This document shows positions 56,362 to 64,000 of a stretch of 64,000 nt of DNA, piece by piece. Source of the stretch: an uncultured Schlesneria sp. (GTDB taxonomy: Bacteria; Planctomycetota; Planctomycetia; Planctomycetales; Planctomycetaceae). A program made the translations under genes and the position numbers. The notes under the pieces were generated by a model. It was not told the DNA's origin. It did not search any database and was given only the letters and a program-made list of their open reading frames with translations. The stretch spans positions 30,221 to 94,220 of the forward strand of contig CAIULL010000106.1 in NCBI GenBank assembly GCA_903899985.1, in the 5' to 3' direction. The stretch's first letter is position 1. Every line of letters begins with the position of its first letter.

Positions 56362-56390
56362 GACACTTCCAGTGTCAAGTTCCTCAAGAG
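56362..56390 (+). repeat. 29-base direct repeat, copy 2, containing a perfect dyad
   Basis: It contains GACACT-TCC-AGTGTC at 56362-56376, a perfect inverted repeat, followed by the same AAGTTCCTCAAGAG as copy 1. The copies start 85 bases apart, roughly eight helical turns. This is a plausible two-site operator between the hybrid kinase and the second FixJ-like regulator. Confidence 0.75.
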
Positions 56391-56769
56391 GTTGAAGAAA
56401 AGTGTGCTCTGGTGCTTATGCTGGTTTAGTCACGCACTTGCTGCGATTCGGCGCAGGGCCGCTATCGATTGATGATTAGACCGCCATGATAAAAAACATT
56501 CTGAAATGTAACTCGAGGGGCAAGCGAGGAATATTCACCTGGTTTCAAGGAGAATCAGATCGATCCCGCGCTTGCGCGTCGGGCTGACGTATCGTCCGAG
56601 TAACGTTTCCGTATACTTCGTCAATCGTGACGCTGCAACCGCGGTGAGGTCGAGTGTCGTTCTTATTAGATGGATCTTCGCAGGGAGGGAATCGGCCGGG
56701 GATGCTGACCACGATTTCCCGAGATTCCTTCCGGTGTCGCCGGGTCCGTTTGTCTTGCTGGCGAGACCA

Positions 56770-58392
56770 TCATGACGGGGGGCTTGGCTTCAACTCCGCT
56801 AACAGTTCCAGTAATGCGGCGGGCTCTACGGGCTTAACCAGATGGCGAAAGAAACCGGCGTCTTTGGTTTTCAGCCGGTCTTCCTCTTGACCCCACCCGG
56901 TCACGGCGATGATTTTCATTCGACGGCCCCATTCCTCACCTCGGATTTGTCGACAGACTTCGTAGCCATTGACTTCCGGTAGACCAATATCGAGCAGCAC
57001 GACGTCAGGTTTAAGCGTCGAAGCGGCATCAATCGCCTCTCTTCCATCGTATACTGTTTCCACGTCGTGGCCGGTCAGCTTCAAAACCATCGACAACGAT
57101 TTGGCCGCATCTCGATTGTCATCCACAACTAAAATTCTCAGGCAATTTTTGTTCGCGATCTGACTTTTTATTGGATTCAAGGTCGGATTAACAATTTCTT
57201 CGAGGATTGGTAAACGGACTGTGAATTCTGATCCTTGGCCAAGGCCGTCGCTTCTCACGTCGACGACACCAGCGTGCATTTCCACTAATCTCCGCACCAG
57301 CGACAGGCCGATGCCAAGACCTTTTTGCGATTGCTCGACGGGTTGGTCAATCTGCGAAAACATGTCGAAAACTTGTCCCTGGTGTTCGACGGGGATTCCG
57401 ATTCCGTCATCTTTGACCGATGTTATCACGATTTCATCGTCACGCTTCACCGTCAACCAGATGTGGCCATTTGCGTGAGTAAATTTGGAGGCATTCGTCA
57501 ACAGATTCGCAAAGACCTGCGCTAATCGAGCGAAATCGGCGTCGAGATAGATTGGCTCGACAGGTAACTCGATGGCGAGATTCTGGTTTGCCGCGTCGAT
57601 CATCGGTTTTGTGGACTCGGCGGCTTGGCGGATGATTAAAGACAGATCAACTGTCGCCTTGCGGAGATCGAGCTTGTCCGTCGAAATGCGACTAATGTCG
57701 AGGAGATCGTCGACGAGCCGCACCATCTGGTTCAGTTGTCGTTCCATCATGTCGCGGGTTTGGGAAATCGTTTCCTGATCCGCGGGCGCGAGTCGCAACA
57801 GCTCCAGGCCATTTCGAATTGGCGCCAGCGGATTGCGGAGCTCATGGGCCAGTGTGGCAAGGAATTCATTCTTGCGACGATCTGCGAGCTTAAGGACTTG
57901 TTCGGCTCGCTTGGCCCTCATCAAATGAAATCGCTCGATGGAATTGACAACGGTTCGGCTCAGACTTTCGGCAGTAATCCAGTCTTTACTGAGATAATCC
58001 TGGGCACCATGAAAAATGGCAGTCCGGCCATTCGTGCCACGGTCAGCAATCCCGGTCAGCACAATGACCGGGAAGGAGACCTCCGACTCGCAATCCTTCA
58101 GCTGTTGCAGTACGCCCAGTCCATCAAGGTCGGGTAAATGCATGTCGAGGATCGCGCAGTCGGGACGAATTTCCCGGCAAAGGTGCACGCCACGTGCCCC
58201 TGTGTCGGCATCGAAGATTGTGCATCGGAAATCGACACTTTGAATCAAGTGACGACGAATTAAACTTCGGTCGTCGGGATTGTCTTCGATAATGACGATG
58301 CTCAGTTTCTGTGTATCGTCTGACAGATTTTCATCACTGGACACTGCCCGAATTCTCTCGATTGTTCCGCTCGGATGAGGCGTTTCGGTCAT
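56770..58392 (-). CDS. hybrid histidine kinase: REC-HisKA-HATPase-REC
   Basis: This 540-residue cytosolic protein has no membrane segment. An N-terminal receiver (about 30-150) carries a phospho-Asp in CAILDMHLPD. A DHp domain follows with the phospho-His in LAHELRNPLAPIRNG, then an ATPase domain with QVFANLLTNASKFT and DDGIGI and a GLGIGLSLV G-box. A C-terminal receiver has VVLLDIGLPEVNGYE. With receivers at both ends it looks like a relay kinase, whose N-terminal receiver takes phosphate or a protein signal from another kinase. It overlaps the upstream receiver gene by four bases, so it belongs to the phytochrome operon. Confidence 0.92.
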   Translation of the reverse strand: MTETPHPSGTIERIRAVSSDENLSDDTQKLSIVIIEDNPDDRSLIRRHLIQSVDFRCTIFDADTGARGVHLCREIRPDCAILDMHLPDLDGLGVLQQLKDCESEVSFPVIVLTGIADRGTNGRTAIFHGAQDYLSKDWITAESLSRTVVNSIERFHLMRAKRAEQVLKLADRRKNEFLATLAHELRNPLAPIRNGLELLRLAPADQETISQTRDMMERQLNQMVRLVDDLLDISRISTDKLDLRKATVDLSLIIRQAAESTKPMIDAANQNLAIELPVEPIYLDADFARLAQVFANLLTNASKFTHANGHIWLTVKRDDEIVITSVKDDGIGIPVEHQGQVFDMFSQIDQPVEQSQKGLGIGLSLVRRLVEMHAGVVDVRSDGLGQGSEFTVRLPILEEIVNPTLNPIKSQIANKNCLRILVVDDNRDAAKSLSMVLKLTGHDVETVYDGREAIDAASTLKPDVVLLDIGLPEVNGYEVCRQIRGEEWGRRMKIIAVTGWGQEEDRLKTKDAGFFRHLVKPVEPAALLELLAELKPSPPS

Positions 58393-58826
58393 CTGTCGAC
58401 TCCAGTCTGATACGAGACATTCTTAGCGAGCCAATATTCGATGATTGTTTGCACGACGGCTTCAAACTCATAAAGGTCGATTGGCTTCAGGTGGTAGCTA
58501 TTGGCACCGAAGCGGTAACAGGATTGGATATCACGAGGATTGGATGACGTTGTGAACACAACGACTGGAATGATCCGCAGATTCTCGTCAGTCTTGATTT
58601 CGCGGAGCACTTCACGTCCATCTAATCCATGCATATTCAGATCTAACAGAACCAAGTCGATGCCGTGGCCGGGCTGCTGACTGCGCATCAGGTGAAGTCC
58701 GTGTTCGCCGTTGGTTGCACGAGTGATCTTGGCACGTCCTGTCCGAAGAATGACCCGCTCGATCGTTTCAAAGTCTTCGTCACTGTCCTCGATGACGAGG
58801 ATCGGTCGTTTAAATTGTGTGATCAT
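58389..58826 (-). CDS. single-domain response regulator, Rcp1-like
   Basis: This 145-residue stand-alone receiver has its acidic residues in VIEDSDED, the phospho-Asp in LVLLDLNMHGLDG, FTTSS carrying the Thr/Ser, and the Lys in HLKPIDL. The long alpha4/beta5 region and the EYWLAKN tail resemble Rcp1 proteins that accept phosphate from phytochrome kinases. It overlaps both neighbours by four bases (phytochrome upstream, hybrid kinase downstream), the tightest coupling in the cluster. Confidence 0.92.
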   Translation of the reverse strand: MITQFKRPILVIEDSDEDFETIERVILRTGRAKITRATNGEHGLHLMRSQQPGHGIDLVLLDLNMHGLDGREVLREIKTDENLRIIPVVVFTTSSNPRDIQSCYRFGANSYHLKPIDLYEFEAVVQTIIEYWLAKNVSYQTGVDR

Positions 58827-61123
58827 TTTGGCTGGGTACGCCCCAAGGTGAAAAAGAAGGTCGCCCCTTTACCGGGTGAAGATTCAATCCAGATTCGGCC
58901 GCCATGTCGCTCGACGATTTTGCGGCAAATTGTCAGGCCGGCACCCGAACCACCGCCGTACTCATCACGGCCGTGCAAACGTTTAAACATCTTAAAAACC
59001 TGTTCGTGAAAAGGGCTGGAAATGCCAATTCCATTGTCACGAACATAGTAAGTCGCTTCCTCGTTTTCCTCCTGGAATCCAATCTCAATCCACGGCTCGG
59101 GTTTGTCGTTATATTTCATCGCGTTGCCGATCAGGTTGAGATACAGCTCACGCAACATCACATGGTCACCACTCACGTTAGGCAATGCTCTCGGTACGCG
59201 GAATTCAAACTTGGCCTCGGGTCGGCTTGCTTCCAGCAGCTCGAAAACTTCAGAGAGGACTTCGTTCAAGTCAACGTTAACCAATATCAGATCAAGCCGA
59301 CCAACTCGCGAGTAGTGCAAAAGTGAATTGATCAATGCGTCCATGCGACGGGTCAATCTCATGACACTGTTCAGTCGATTTTGCGAGTCATCGTCGAGTT
59401 TTTCGGAGCACGTCTCGATAAGGTGTTGGGCGTAATGGAGGATTCCCCGCAAAGGTTCTTTCAGGTCGTGGCTGGCGACATAGGCAAAGCTGTCTAACTC
59501 TTCGTTGCTGATTTCAAGTTGTCGATTCAGGACGGTGAGTTTTTCGGTATGATTGACGACAATTTCAAGGAGAGCGAACCGCAGCTTACGGGCCGCTTCG
59601 ATTTCGAAAGGCTGCCAGTCGTTCGATCGCCCTTGCACTGTCTCTTTCCAGATTTCGAACGAAGTTCGTGGCATGAGGCGCGGACCGTGCGGCCCTTCGA
59701 CGATTGGTTTTTCGTGAGGGTTTCCTCCCCATTTTACGGATTGAATAAATTCGGGCCGAAACCACAGCAACCAGTCGTGCCCCGAGCGGGAAATGGGGGC
59801 TGCTAACAAGCCGCTGCAGACATCCTTGTAGGCGACGGCGGGTGGATAGAGTTGGCTCAACGAATCGGTGGCAAAGATTTGTTTTTCAGGGGTCGCGTTT
59901 TTTAGACGCTCACGCAGCCAGGAGATCAGCGCAACGCGCTGCTCGAGGGTGGGGACATCGCCAATGGCCCAGTTGCCGCCGCTACGGTGAACTGCCGCGC
60001 CGCCAGCTTCGATAAAATCGAGCAAAGTCGGTGAGGTTGTGATAAACGTCGAAAAATCGGCATTCTCGGGAAGTGCCCTGGCCAGCAGGCCATCGTAACC
60101 TGCCTGAATTCGATTTTTGTAAGCGAGATGCTCGCGCGCCTCAGACGATTTCAATTGCAAAGAGATAACCTGGGCTAGAAACTCGCAGGATGCACGGATC
60201 TGGTAGGGAACGATTTTCGGCTCGTAATGGTGGCACGCAATCAAGCCCCACAACTGGTCGTCGCGCTTAATCGCCATTGTGAGCGACATCCGGACGCGCA
60301 TGTTTTCCAGGTAGTCAGTATACATCTTCGACGCGCCGCGCAAGAAACAATATGTCATGTCCAGCGGTCGTCCGGTGTCGGGATTCAAGAGAGGCACCAC
60401 CTCTGCTGAAACGGCACGTGCGTCGGGTAATGGTCGAAGCCAGATTTTTTGATAAATGTCACGAGCTGGTTTGGGGATATCCATGGCTGGAAAGTGCAGG
60501 TCGAGATACGAATCGACGTCACCCCTTCGCGTTTCAGCGATCACCCACCCGCTGAAATCCTTGTCGAAACGATAGACCATCACCCGGTCGAGTCCAGTTA
60601 ACTCCGCGACCTTTTCCGTAACAGTCTGGCAGAAATCGCGAAGTGAAACGGCCTGCTGCATGCGACCAAGGGCGTTGTTGACAAGTCCCAGATAATCGGG
60701 CGGCGGCCCTCCCTCAGTTCGCCCGGTTCTTTCCATCTCCAGAATGAGTAACCCGTTCGATACGTGGGCCGTCACGTCAAGTGGCGAAACCGTATGTTCG
60801 TTCCCTGGATCGGCAAGGGGAACAAATGAAAACGCATATTGAGGATTACTTTCCAGCTGTGCTTGATCGAGCATGGCCCGCAGGGCGTCGGCATTAACAC
60901 GGCCGACCACGACATCCACGGGTTGCTTCAGTAACTCTACCGGAGATTTTCCCAGCCAAAGAGCGCTGTTGTCGCTGACTTGAAGGATGGTCAGATCTGC
61001 TGGCCGGACACCAAACAGAATACCGTGAGGTTGGATACATCCAGGAATATGGATTGGCTCTTTATCACAATTGTCTGGTGTGACTTCAGTTGACTTCGTG
61101 AGATGAGTTACAGGAAAGTTCAT
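58823..61123 (-). CDS. bphP: bacteriophytochrome histidine kinase
   Basis: I choose the ATG at 61123, eight bases after AGGAAGG; a GTG at 61129 adds two residues. The 766-residue protein has PAS, GAF and PHY domains, then a DHp domain (ASHDLKEPLRG) and an ATPase domain. The biliverdin-linking Cys is Cys19 in DNCDKEPIHIPG. The GAF motif reads PAMDIP (Asp215 kept; Ser of the usual PASDIP is Met). The PHY tongue keeps PRTSF, and GLIACHH keeps its His at 298. The GAF position equivalent to His260 of the Deinococcus protein is Tyr268 (SKMYTDYL). It should bind biliverdin and sense red/far-red light, perhaps with altered spectra. Its chromophore enzyme lies just upstream. Confidence 0.94.
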   Translation of the reverse strand: MNFPVTHLTKSTEVTPDNCDKEPIHIPGCIQPHGILFGVRPADLTILQVSDNSALWLGKSPVELLKQPVDVVVGRVNADALRAMLDQAQLESNPQYAFSFVPLADPGNEHTVSPLDVTAHVSNGLLILEMERTGRTEGGPPPDYLGLVNNALGRMQQAVSLRDFCQTVTEKVAELTGLDRVMVYRFDKDFSGWVIAETRRGDVDSYLDLHFPAMDIPKPARDIYQKIWLRPLPDARAVSAEVVPLLNPDTGRPLDMTYCFLRGASKMYTDYLENMRVRMSLTMAIKRDDQLWGLIACHHYEPKIVPYQIRASCEFLAQVISLQLKSSEAREHLAYKNRIQAGYDGLLARALPENADFSTFITTSPTLLDFIEAGGAAVHRSGGNWAIGDVPTLEQRVALISWLRERLKNATPEKQIFATDSLSQLYPPAVAYKDVCSGLLAAPISRSGHDWLLWFRPEFIQSVKWGGNPHEKPIVEGPHGPRLMPRTSFEIWKETVQGRSNDWQPFEIEAARKLRFALLEIVVNHTEKLTVLNRQLEISNEELDSFAYVASHDLKEPLRGILHYAQHLIETCSEKLDDDSQNRLNSVMRLTRRMDALINSLLHYSRVGRLDLILVNVDLNEVLSEVFELLEASRPEAKFEFRVPRALPNVSGDHVMLRELYLNLIGNAMKYNDKPEPWIEIGFQEENEEATYYVRDNGIGISSPFHEQVFKMFKRLHGRDEYGGGSGAGLTICRKIVERHGGRIWIESSPGKGATFFFTLGRTQPK

Positions 61124-61175
61124 ATCCACAACCTTCCTCAGATTGTTTATTCAAGTTTCGCAAAGTCAAATACGA

Positions 61176-61191
61176 CGCCGTCACGACGGCG
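61176..61191. promoter_or_regulatory. GC-rich inverted repeat in the bphO-bphP spacer
   Basis: CGCCGTC-AC-GACGGCG is a perfect 7-bp dyad about 53 bases upstream of bphP. It lacks a following T-run. It may be an operator or a leader hairpin. Confidence 0.4.
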
Positions 61192-61342
61192 CCTTCAAAA
61201 AAGCAATTAACGGATCGGAAATCCTAGTCCATCAGTGAACAATTTTCACTTCTATCCGACGGCATTACCGAGGTTATGTAGAAACACGCAATTCTGTACT
61301 TTTCAGCGCGACCGAAACGGCGTTTGACGACCCGAATATTAA

Positions 61343-61362
61343 CAGTTAATCGAAATTAACTG
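61343..61362 (-). terminator. hairpin with UUCG loop after the haem oxygenase gene
   Basis: CAGTTAAT and ATTAACTG pair perfectly. On the minus strand the loop is TTCG, an exceptionally stable tetraloop in RNA, and TTAATATT follows. It sits 31 bases after the bphO stop. It may partly terminate the transcript or protect its 3' end, separating bphO from bphP dosage. Confidence 0.45.
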
Positions 61363-61392
61363 ACGTTTACGTTCGATACAGTTCGGGTGAAT

Positions 61393-61974
61393 TCAATCCT
61401 GATTCCAGTGTTGAAACCAGCGACCAAACGCAGCAAACGTCTCAATCGCCGAGTCAACGATGGCGTCCTCAACTTGTGGACCGGTGCTGTACCCAGTCAC
61501 CGTTTCACCAAACGCCTTCCACATCGATCGCACGTCCGGTCCATAACTGGCAAAGAAACGCCCCCCGTTGTCAGGTGTGATGCCAAAGCGCTCTTGCAAA
61601 AGTCGAGAAATGATCTGTCCGCCGAGCGTCGACCCTTCGAGAACATAAAGACAACCTAAGGCATGCGGTACGGAATCCAGCGCCGGTAAATCGGCACACC
61701 ATGGCAACGCTTGAATCGCCAGTTCATTCCAATCAAGAGACGTTAAATCTCGCTCCAGCAGCGGCTTTTTTTGACGAGCAGGAAGGTTGAGAGGTAACTC
61801 ATTAAGGCCAACGACCTGATTCAATTTCGATTCGATTGGGACATAAAACCCCCAGAAGCGTCCGAGTAACCGGGAATAGTCCGATTTCGTCAGCATGCGG
61901 TTGAACAGATCCAGTTGTTGTTCCGTCGCCTGATGCGATTGTCGCGTTTCGTCTTTGAGCCGTGTCAGAATCAT
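61393..61974 (-). CDS. bphO: haem oxygenase, biliverdin-producing
   Basis: This 193-residue protein has the haem oxygenase fold. The axial His is His14 in ETRQSHQATE, and the distal helix block GCLYVLEGSTLGGQIISRLL is typical of bacterial BphO/HO proteins. It opens haem to biliverdin, CO and iron, supplying the chromophore of the phytochrome encoded 263 bases downstream. The gap to the preceding gene is only 18 bases, so it is co-transcribed with the small DHp protein. Confidence 0.93.
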   Translation of the reverse strand: MILTRLKDETRQSHQATEQQLDLFNRMLTKSDYSRLLGRFWGFYVPIESKLNQVVGLNELPLNLPARQKKPLLERDLTSLDWNELAIQALPWCADLPALDSVPHALGCLYVLEGSTLGGQIISRLLQERFGITPDNGGRFFASYGPDVRSMWKAFGETVTGYSTGPQVEDAIVDSAIETFAAFGRWFQHWNQD

Positions 61975-61992
61975 TTATCAAAACCTGTGAGC

Positions 61993-62589
61993 TCAAGGAT
62001 TGGTTACGGACGCGATGATCTCACGCAGTCGAACCTGCTGATGATGCTGGGAATTTTTAATTTGAATCGTGAGATCTTCTTCATTCGAGATCGCCGAAAG
62101 CATCAACGATTCAGGATGATCTGGACTCCCTTGAAATTCGGGGTTTGAAGCGGTGTCGAGAATCCAGCGAATCAGGGCAATCAGGACATTCGGGTAATCC
62201 AACAGTGCTTTACCTGCGGTTGCTTCCGATGGCGTTGGGGGTAACTCGTAATTCACCATTCCATTTTCGTTCCGCAAGCAGAAGGACGCCATCTGGAAGG
62301 CTTCTTTCACGAGATCCGAAAGTACGGTTTCAACAGGTTTACGCGTTTCCGGCTTTGCGATTCCACCGATGATCGAAATCGTTGAAGTCAAACGGTCCAC
62401 GGCGGCACGCATCTCAGTCAGGGCTTCTTGAATCAGCTTCAAGTCAGGCGACGTTTCTTGACGCTGGGCCAGGTAGCTTGCCGCGAACAGTGTGTTTTGA
62501 AGCACATACAACGGTTGTCGGGCCTGATGCACGGATGCTGAGAGAAGACGTGATTGGTGTTCAAATTCAACCTCATTGTGCTTGTGCAT
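61993..62589 (-). CDS. DHp-like protein with degenerate ATPase domain (ChpT-like candidate)
   Basis: The protein has 198 residues. The first 75 are a two-helix DHp-like hairpin with a His in the H-box position (SASVHQARQPLYVLQNTL). The rest resembles a shrunken kinase ATPase domain: YPNVLIALIRWILDTASN sits where the N-box should be, but Asn is replaced (Arg-Trp), and the glycine-rich lid and DxGxG box are missing. It therefore should not bind ATP productively. The plan and size match histidine phosphotransferases of the ChpT type, or pseudokinase partners. It lies between the first FixJ-like regulator (39 bases) and bphO (18 bases). It may shuttle phosphate between the kinases and the regulators. 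That role is inference. Confidence 0.65.
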   Translation of the reverse strand: MHKHNEVEFEHQSRLLSASVHQARQPLYVLQNTLFAASYLAQRQETSPDLKLIQEALTEMRAAVDRLTSTISIIGGIAKPETRKPVETVLSDLVKEAFQMASFCLRNENGMVNYELPPTPSEATAGKALLDYPNVLIALIRWILDTASNPEFQGSPDHPESLMLSAISNEEDLTIQIKNSQHHQQVRLREIIASVTNP

Positions 62590-62628
62590 CGGCTCACACC
62601 CTTTTTGTTTCTAAGATCTTCGCTTTGC

Positions 62629-63255
62629 TCAGGCGTCGTTGAACTCAATCCCTGCTTTTGTGATCATCCTGGTCAGTTCGATGTTGGTTGCCACGTTGAA
62701 TTTGTCGAGAATGCTCTTTCGTCGAAGGTCGATCGTTCGCAACGAGAAATGCATCTTCACAGCAATTGTTTTCAACGGCGTCGAGTTAAGCAATTCGCGA
62801 AGTACTTTGGTTTCCTCGGGTGTTAACTTACTCAAGTTCTCTTTGACTTGAAGTTTGAATTGACGCTCATCATGGCTGGTTTGACTTTTGGCTAAAGCCT
62901 GGACGATGGTGTCCCAAAGCTCCTGCTCGCGATATGGCTTTTCCAGAAAAGTAAATGCACCTGCTTTAAATGACTCGACGGCCAGACGAACATCGCCGTA
63001 TCCCGTCACAACAATGACGGGGAGTTGCCACTTCATCCCGTTGATTTCCTTCAATAGTTGCAGGCCACTCATTCCCAGCATGCGAATGTCGGTGATCAGG
63101 CAGCCATGGGGTTCCTCTGTCACTGAAGTGAGAAACTGTTCTGCACTGCTGAAGGACTGGGTCGACAACCCCATGGCCTGCACCATAAGTTCGATGGAAC
63201 GGCAAACAGTGCTATCGTCATCAACGACGTAGATGATACCTTGATCGGTTTGCAA
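62629..63255 (-). CDS. FixJ-like response regulator, first gene of the light cluster
   Basis: This 208-residue protein has a receiver domain with a full acidic pocket (VVDDDS), Asp56 in LITDIRMLG, Thr in VTGYGD and Lys in EKPYR, then a LuxR-like helix-turn-helix (LKTIAVKMHFSLRTIDLRRKSI). The start is TTG, in the same position as in its paralogue. It is about two-thirds identical to the regulator at 55274-55900. It is the promoter-proximal gene, followed after 39 bases by the DHp protein. It is the likely transcriptional output of the phytochrome relay. Confidence 0.9.
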   Translation of the reverse strand: MQTDQGIIYVVDDDSTVCRSIELMVQAMGLSTQSFSSAEQFLTSVTEEPHGCLITDIRMLGMSGLQLLKEINGMKWQLPVIVVTGYGDVRLAVESFKAGAFTFLEKPYREQELWDTIVQALAKSQTSHDERQFKLQVKENLSKLTPEETKVLRELLNSTPLKTIAVKMHFSLRTIDLRRKSILDKFNVATNIELTRMITKAGIEFNDA

Positions 63256-63683
63256 ATCTTCAATCCCAAATGAATGACCTCAATACAATCTGTTGAACGC
63301 GTTCGATGAGGCGTAGTGGCATGCATGAGTAATCAAATTTATTGTACGCGTTTTTACAAGAACTTTCATTCAAGACTGCCTGTCGCAAATGGCCAAAAGA
63401 CTTTTCGAACACAATTCGTTACGTTGAAACGCACGCCATTGCGTTAGTACGTCACCTGATTAAGTGAATATGAAAACATATGGCTTGGAAATTGCCCTCA
63501 TTGTTCTCAAGGGGCGGTTGACGGTAAATATTCCGGGGATATTCATCGCTTACGTTTTTGGTCGTCGGTTGCTGAACGAGTGGCAAGTCATCAAACTCCG
63601 GCTGTGGAATTTCCCGTTCGTCTTTTTGGCGTAGTCACAAGATGATGCATGACCCGTTCACGCCAATGACAGAAAGTTTTTTG
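63256..63683. other. divergent intergenic region
   Basis: It should hold the promoter of the light cluster (leftward) and that of the last gene (rightward). I see no clear boxes or dyads. Upstream in-frame ATGs at 63642, 63645 and 63666 could extend the last gene into this gap. Confidence 0.45.
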
Positions 63684-64000
63684 ATGAACAAATTCTCGCG
63701 GTGGAAACTGATTGCGGCGGCCGTGATGATGTTTGGGTTTGGGGTGACATGTCAGGGGGACGAAAAACTCAAGGGGATTGCCTGTCGATCAGTCCATCTT
63801 GGCTATACAGCGGCCGAAAGCAGCGCTTTTTGTGTCGACGTCCAGGTCGATTCGTCGGCGGCGGGGACTTACTTCATGGTCTGCGGCTGGGACTCGGGGT
63901 ACTTCGGACTTCAAGAGCTGGCTAACGGTAAGAAGCTGATCTTGTTTTCTGTCTGGGACCCGAATGATCAAGATGATCCGAATTCTGTTCCCGAAGAGAA
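63684..64000 (+). CDS. secreted DUF3472-like protein, truncated by the window edge
   Basis: Only the first 105 codons are present. A signal peptide (MNKFSRWKLIAAAVMMFGFG) is followed by CRSVHLGYTAAESSAFCVDV and YFMVCGWDSGYFGLQEL, then KLILFSVWDPNDQDDPNSVP. This matches the beginning of DUF3472 proteins, secreted beta-rich proteins common in planctomycetes and Bacteroidetes that are often associated with carbohydrate use. I take the Met directly before the signal peptide; ATGs at 63642, 63645 and 63666 are in frame. The gene continues beyond 64000. Confidence 0.75.
   Translation, partial: MNKFSRWKLIAAAVMMFGFGVTCQGDEKLKGIACRSVHLGYTAAESSAFCVDVQVDSSAAGTYFMVCGWDSGYFGLQELANGKKLILFSVWDPNDQDDPNSVPEE

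Larger units (their letters stand above)
55901..56769. other. non-coding gap with GT-rich tract and paired repeats
   Basis: The gap holds a strongly G+T-rich stretch on the plus strand (about 55985-56275; CA-rich when read as the leader of the downstream minus-strand regulator) and the two 29-base repeats listed separately. A 91-codon plus-strand frame at 55966-56241 is a by-product of T-rich sequence. No promoter box is certain. Confidence 0.5.

Noticed and set aside
56277..56390. CRISPR-like reading of the two 29-base repeats
   Set aside because: Only two imperfect copies with a 56-base spacer and no cas genes in the window.

Overview
The window reads as a chromosomal segment of a planctomycete. 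Diagnostic families are a Tat-signal DUF1501 protein, two very long secreted proteins with a C-terminal CxxCH haem motif of the PVC type, a decayed sulfatase, an OprP-like porin, a PQQ beta-propeller protein, a YHYH protein, a DUF3472-like protein at the right edge, and long intergenic gaps with few operons. A Schlesneria/Gimesia-like relative is plausible, but the genus is a guess. I see no rRNA, tRNA, CRISPR array, insertion sequence or prophage.

Layout. 0.3-3.4 kb: a MoxR-like AAA ATPase overlapping a von Willebrand factor A (VWA) protein. 3.5-13.7 kb: an RND efflux locus, with three overlapping TolC-family genes on the minus strand facing an adaptor and an RND pump on the plus strand. 13.9-16.1 kb: two broken genes, a phosphoesterase frameshifted in a G6 run and a degraded sulfatase. 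16.3-26.2 kb: a porin, a small cytosolic protein, a giant PVC haem protein, a Gly-Pro-rich EF-hand protein, a PQQ protein and a YHYH-PEBP fusion. 26.9-30.6 kb: a transglutaminase-like protein, gamma-glutamylcyclotransferase, DUF4112, RNA 2'-phosphotransferase KptA and a secreted thioredoxin-like protein. 31.1-41.3 kb: DUF1501, then the fatty-acid cluster rpmF-plsX-fabD-acpP-fabF, followed by a ketosynthase-like protein that lacks catalytic residues, an active-looking rhomboid protease and a reductase fused to an SCP2-like domain.

41.4-48.5 kb: a 36-codon ORF, a Cys-rich secreted protein with a clear terminator, an (AC)19 microsatellite, two tandem paralogous lipoproteins, a Gfo/Idh/MocA oxidoreductase, an MFS transporter and diacylglycerol kinase. 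48.9-55.2 kb: a second PVC haem protein, a long GT-rich gap with an orphan terminator, and a transmembrane Ser/Thr kinase.

55.3-63.3 kb is a red-light signalling cluster, all on the minus strand. It holds a FixJ-like regulator, a small DHp protein resembling ChpT, haem oxygenase (which makes biliverdin), a bacteriophytochrome kinase, an Rcp1-like receiver, a REC-kinase-REC hybrid, and a second FixJ-like regulator that is a close paralogue of the first. Together they could form a complete light-driven phosphorelay from chromophore synthesis to a DNA-binding output. It is the most system-like locus in the window. The phytochrome pocket carries a Tyr where the conserved chromophore-contacting His is expected.
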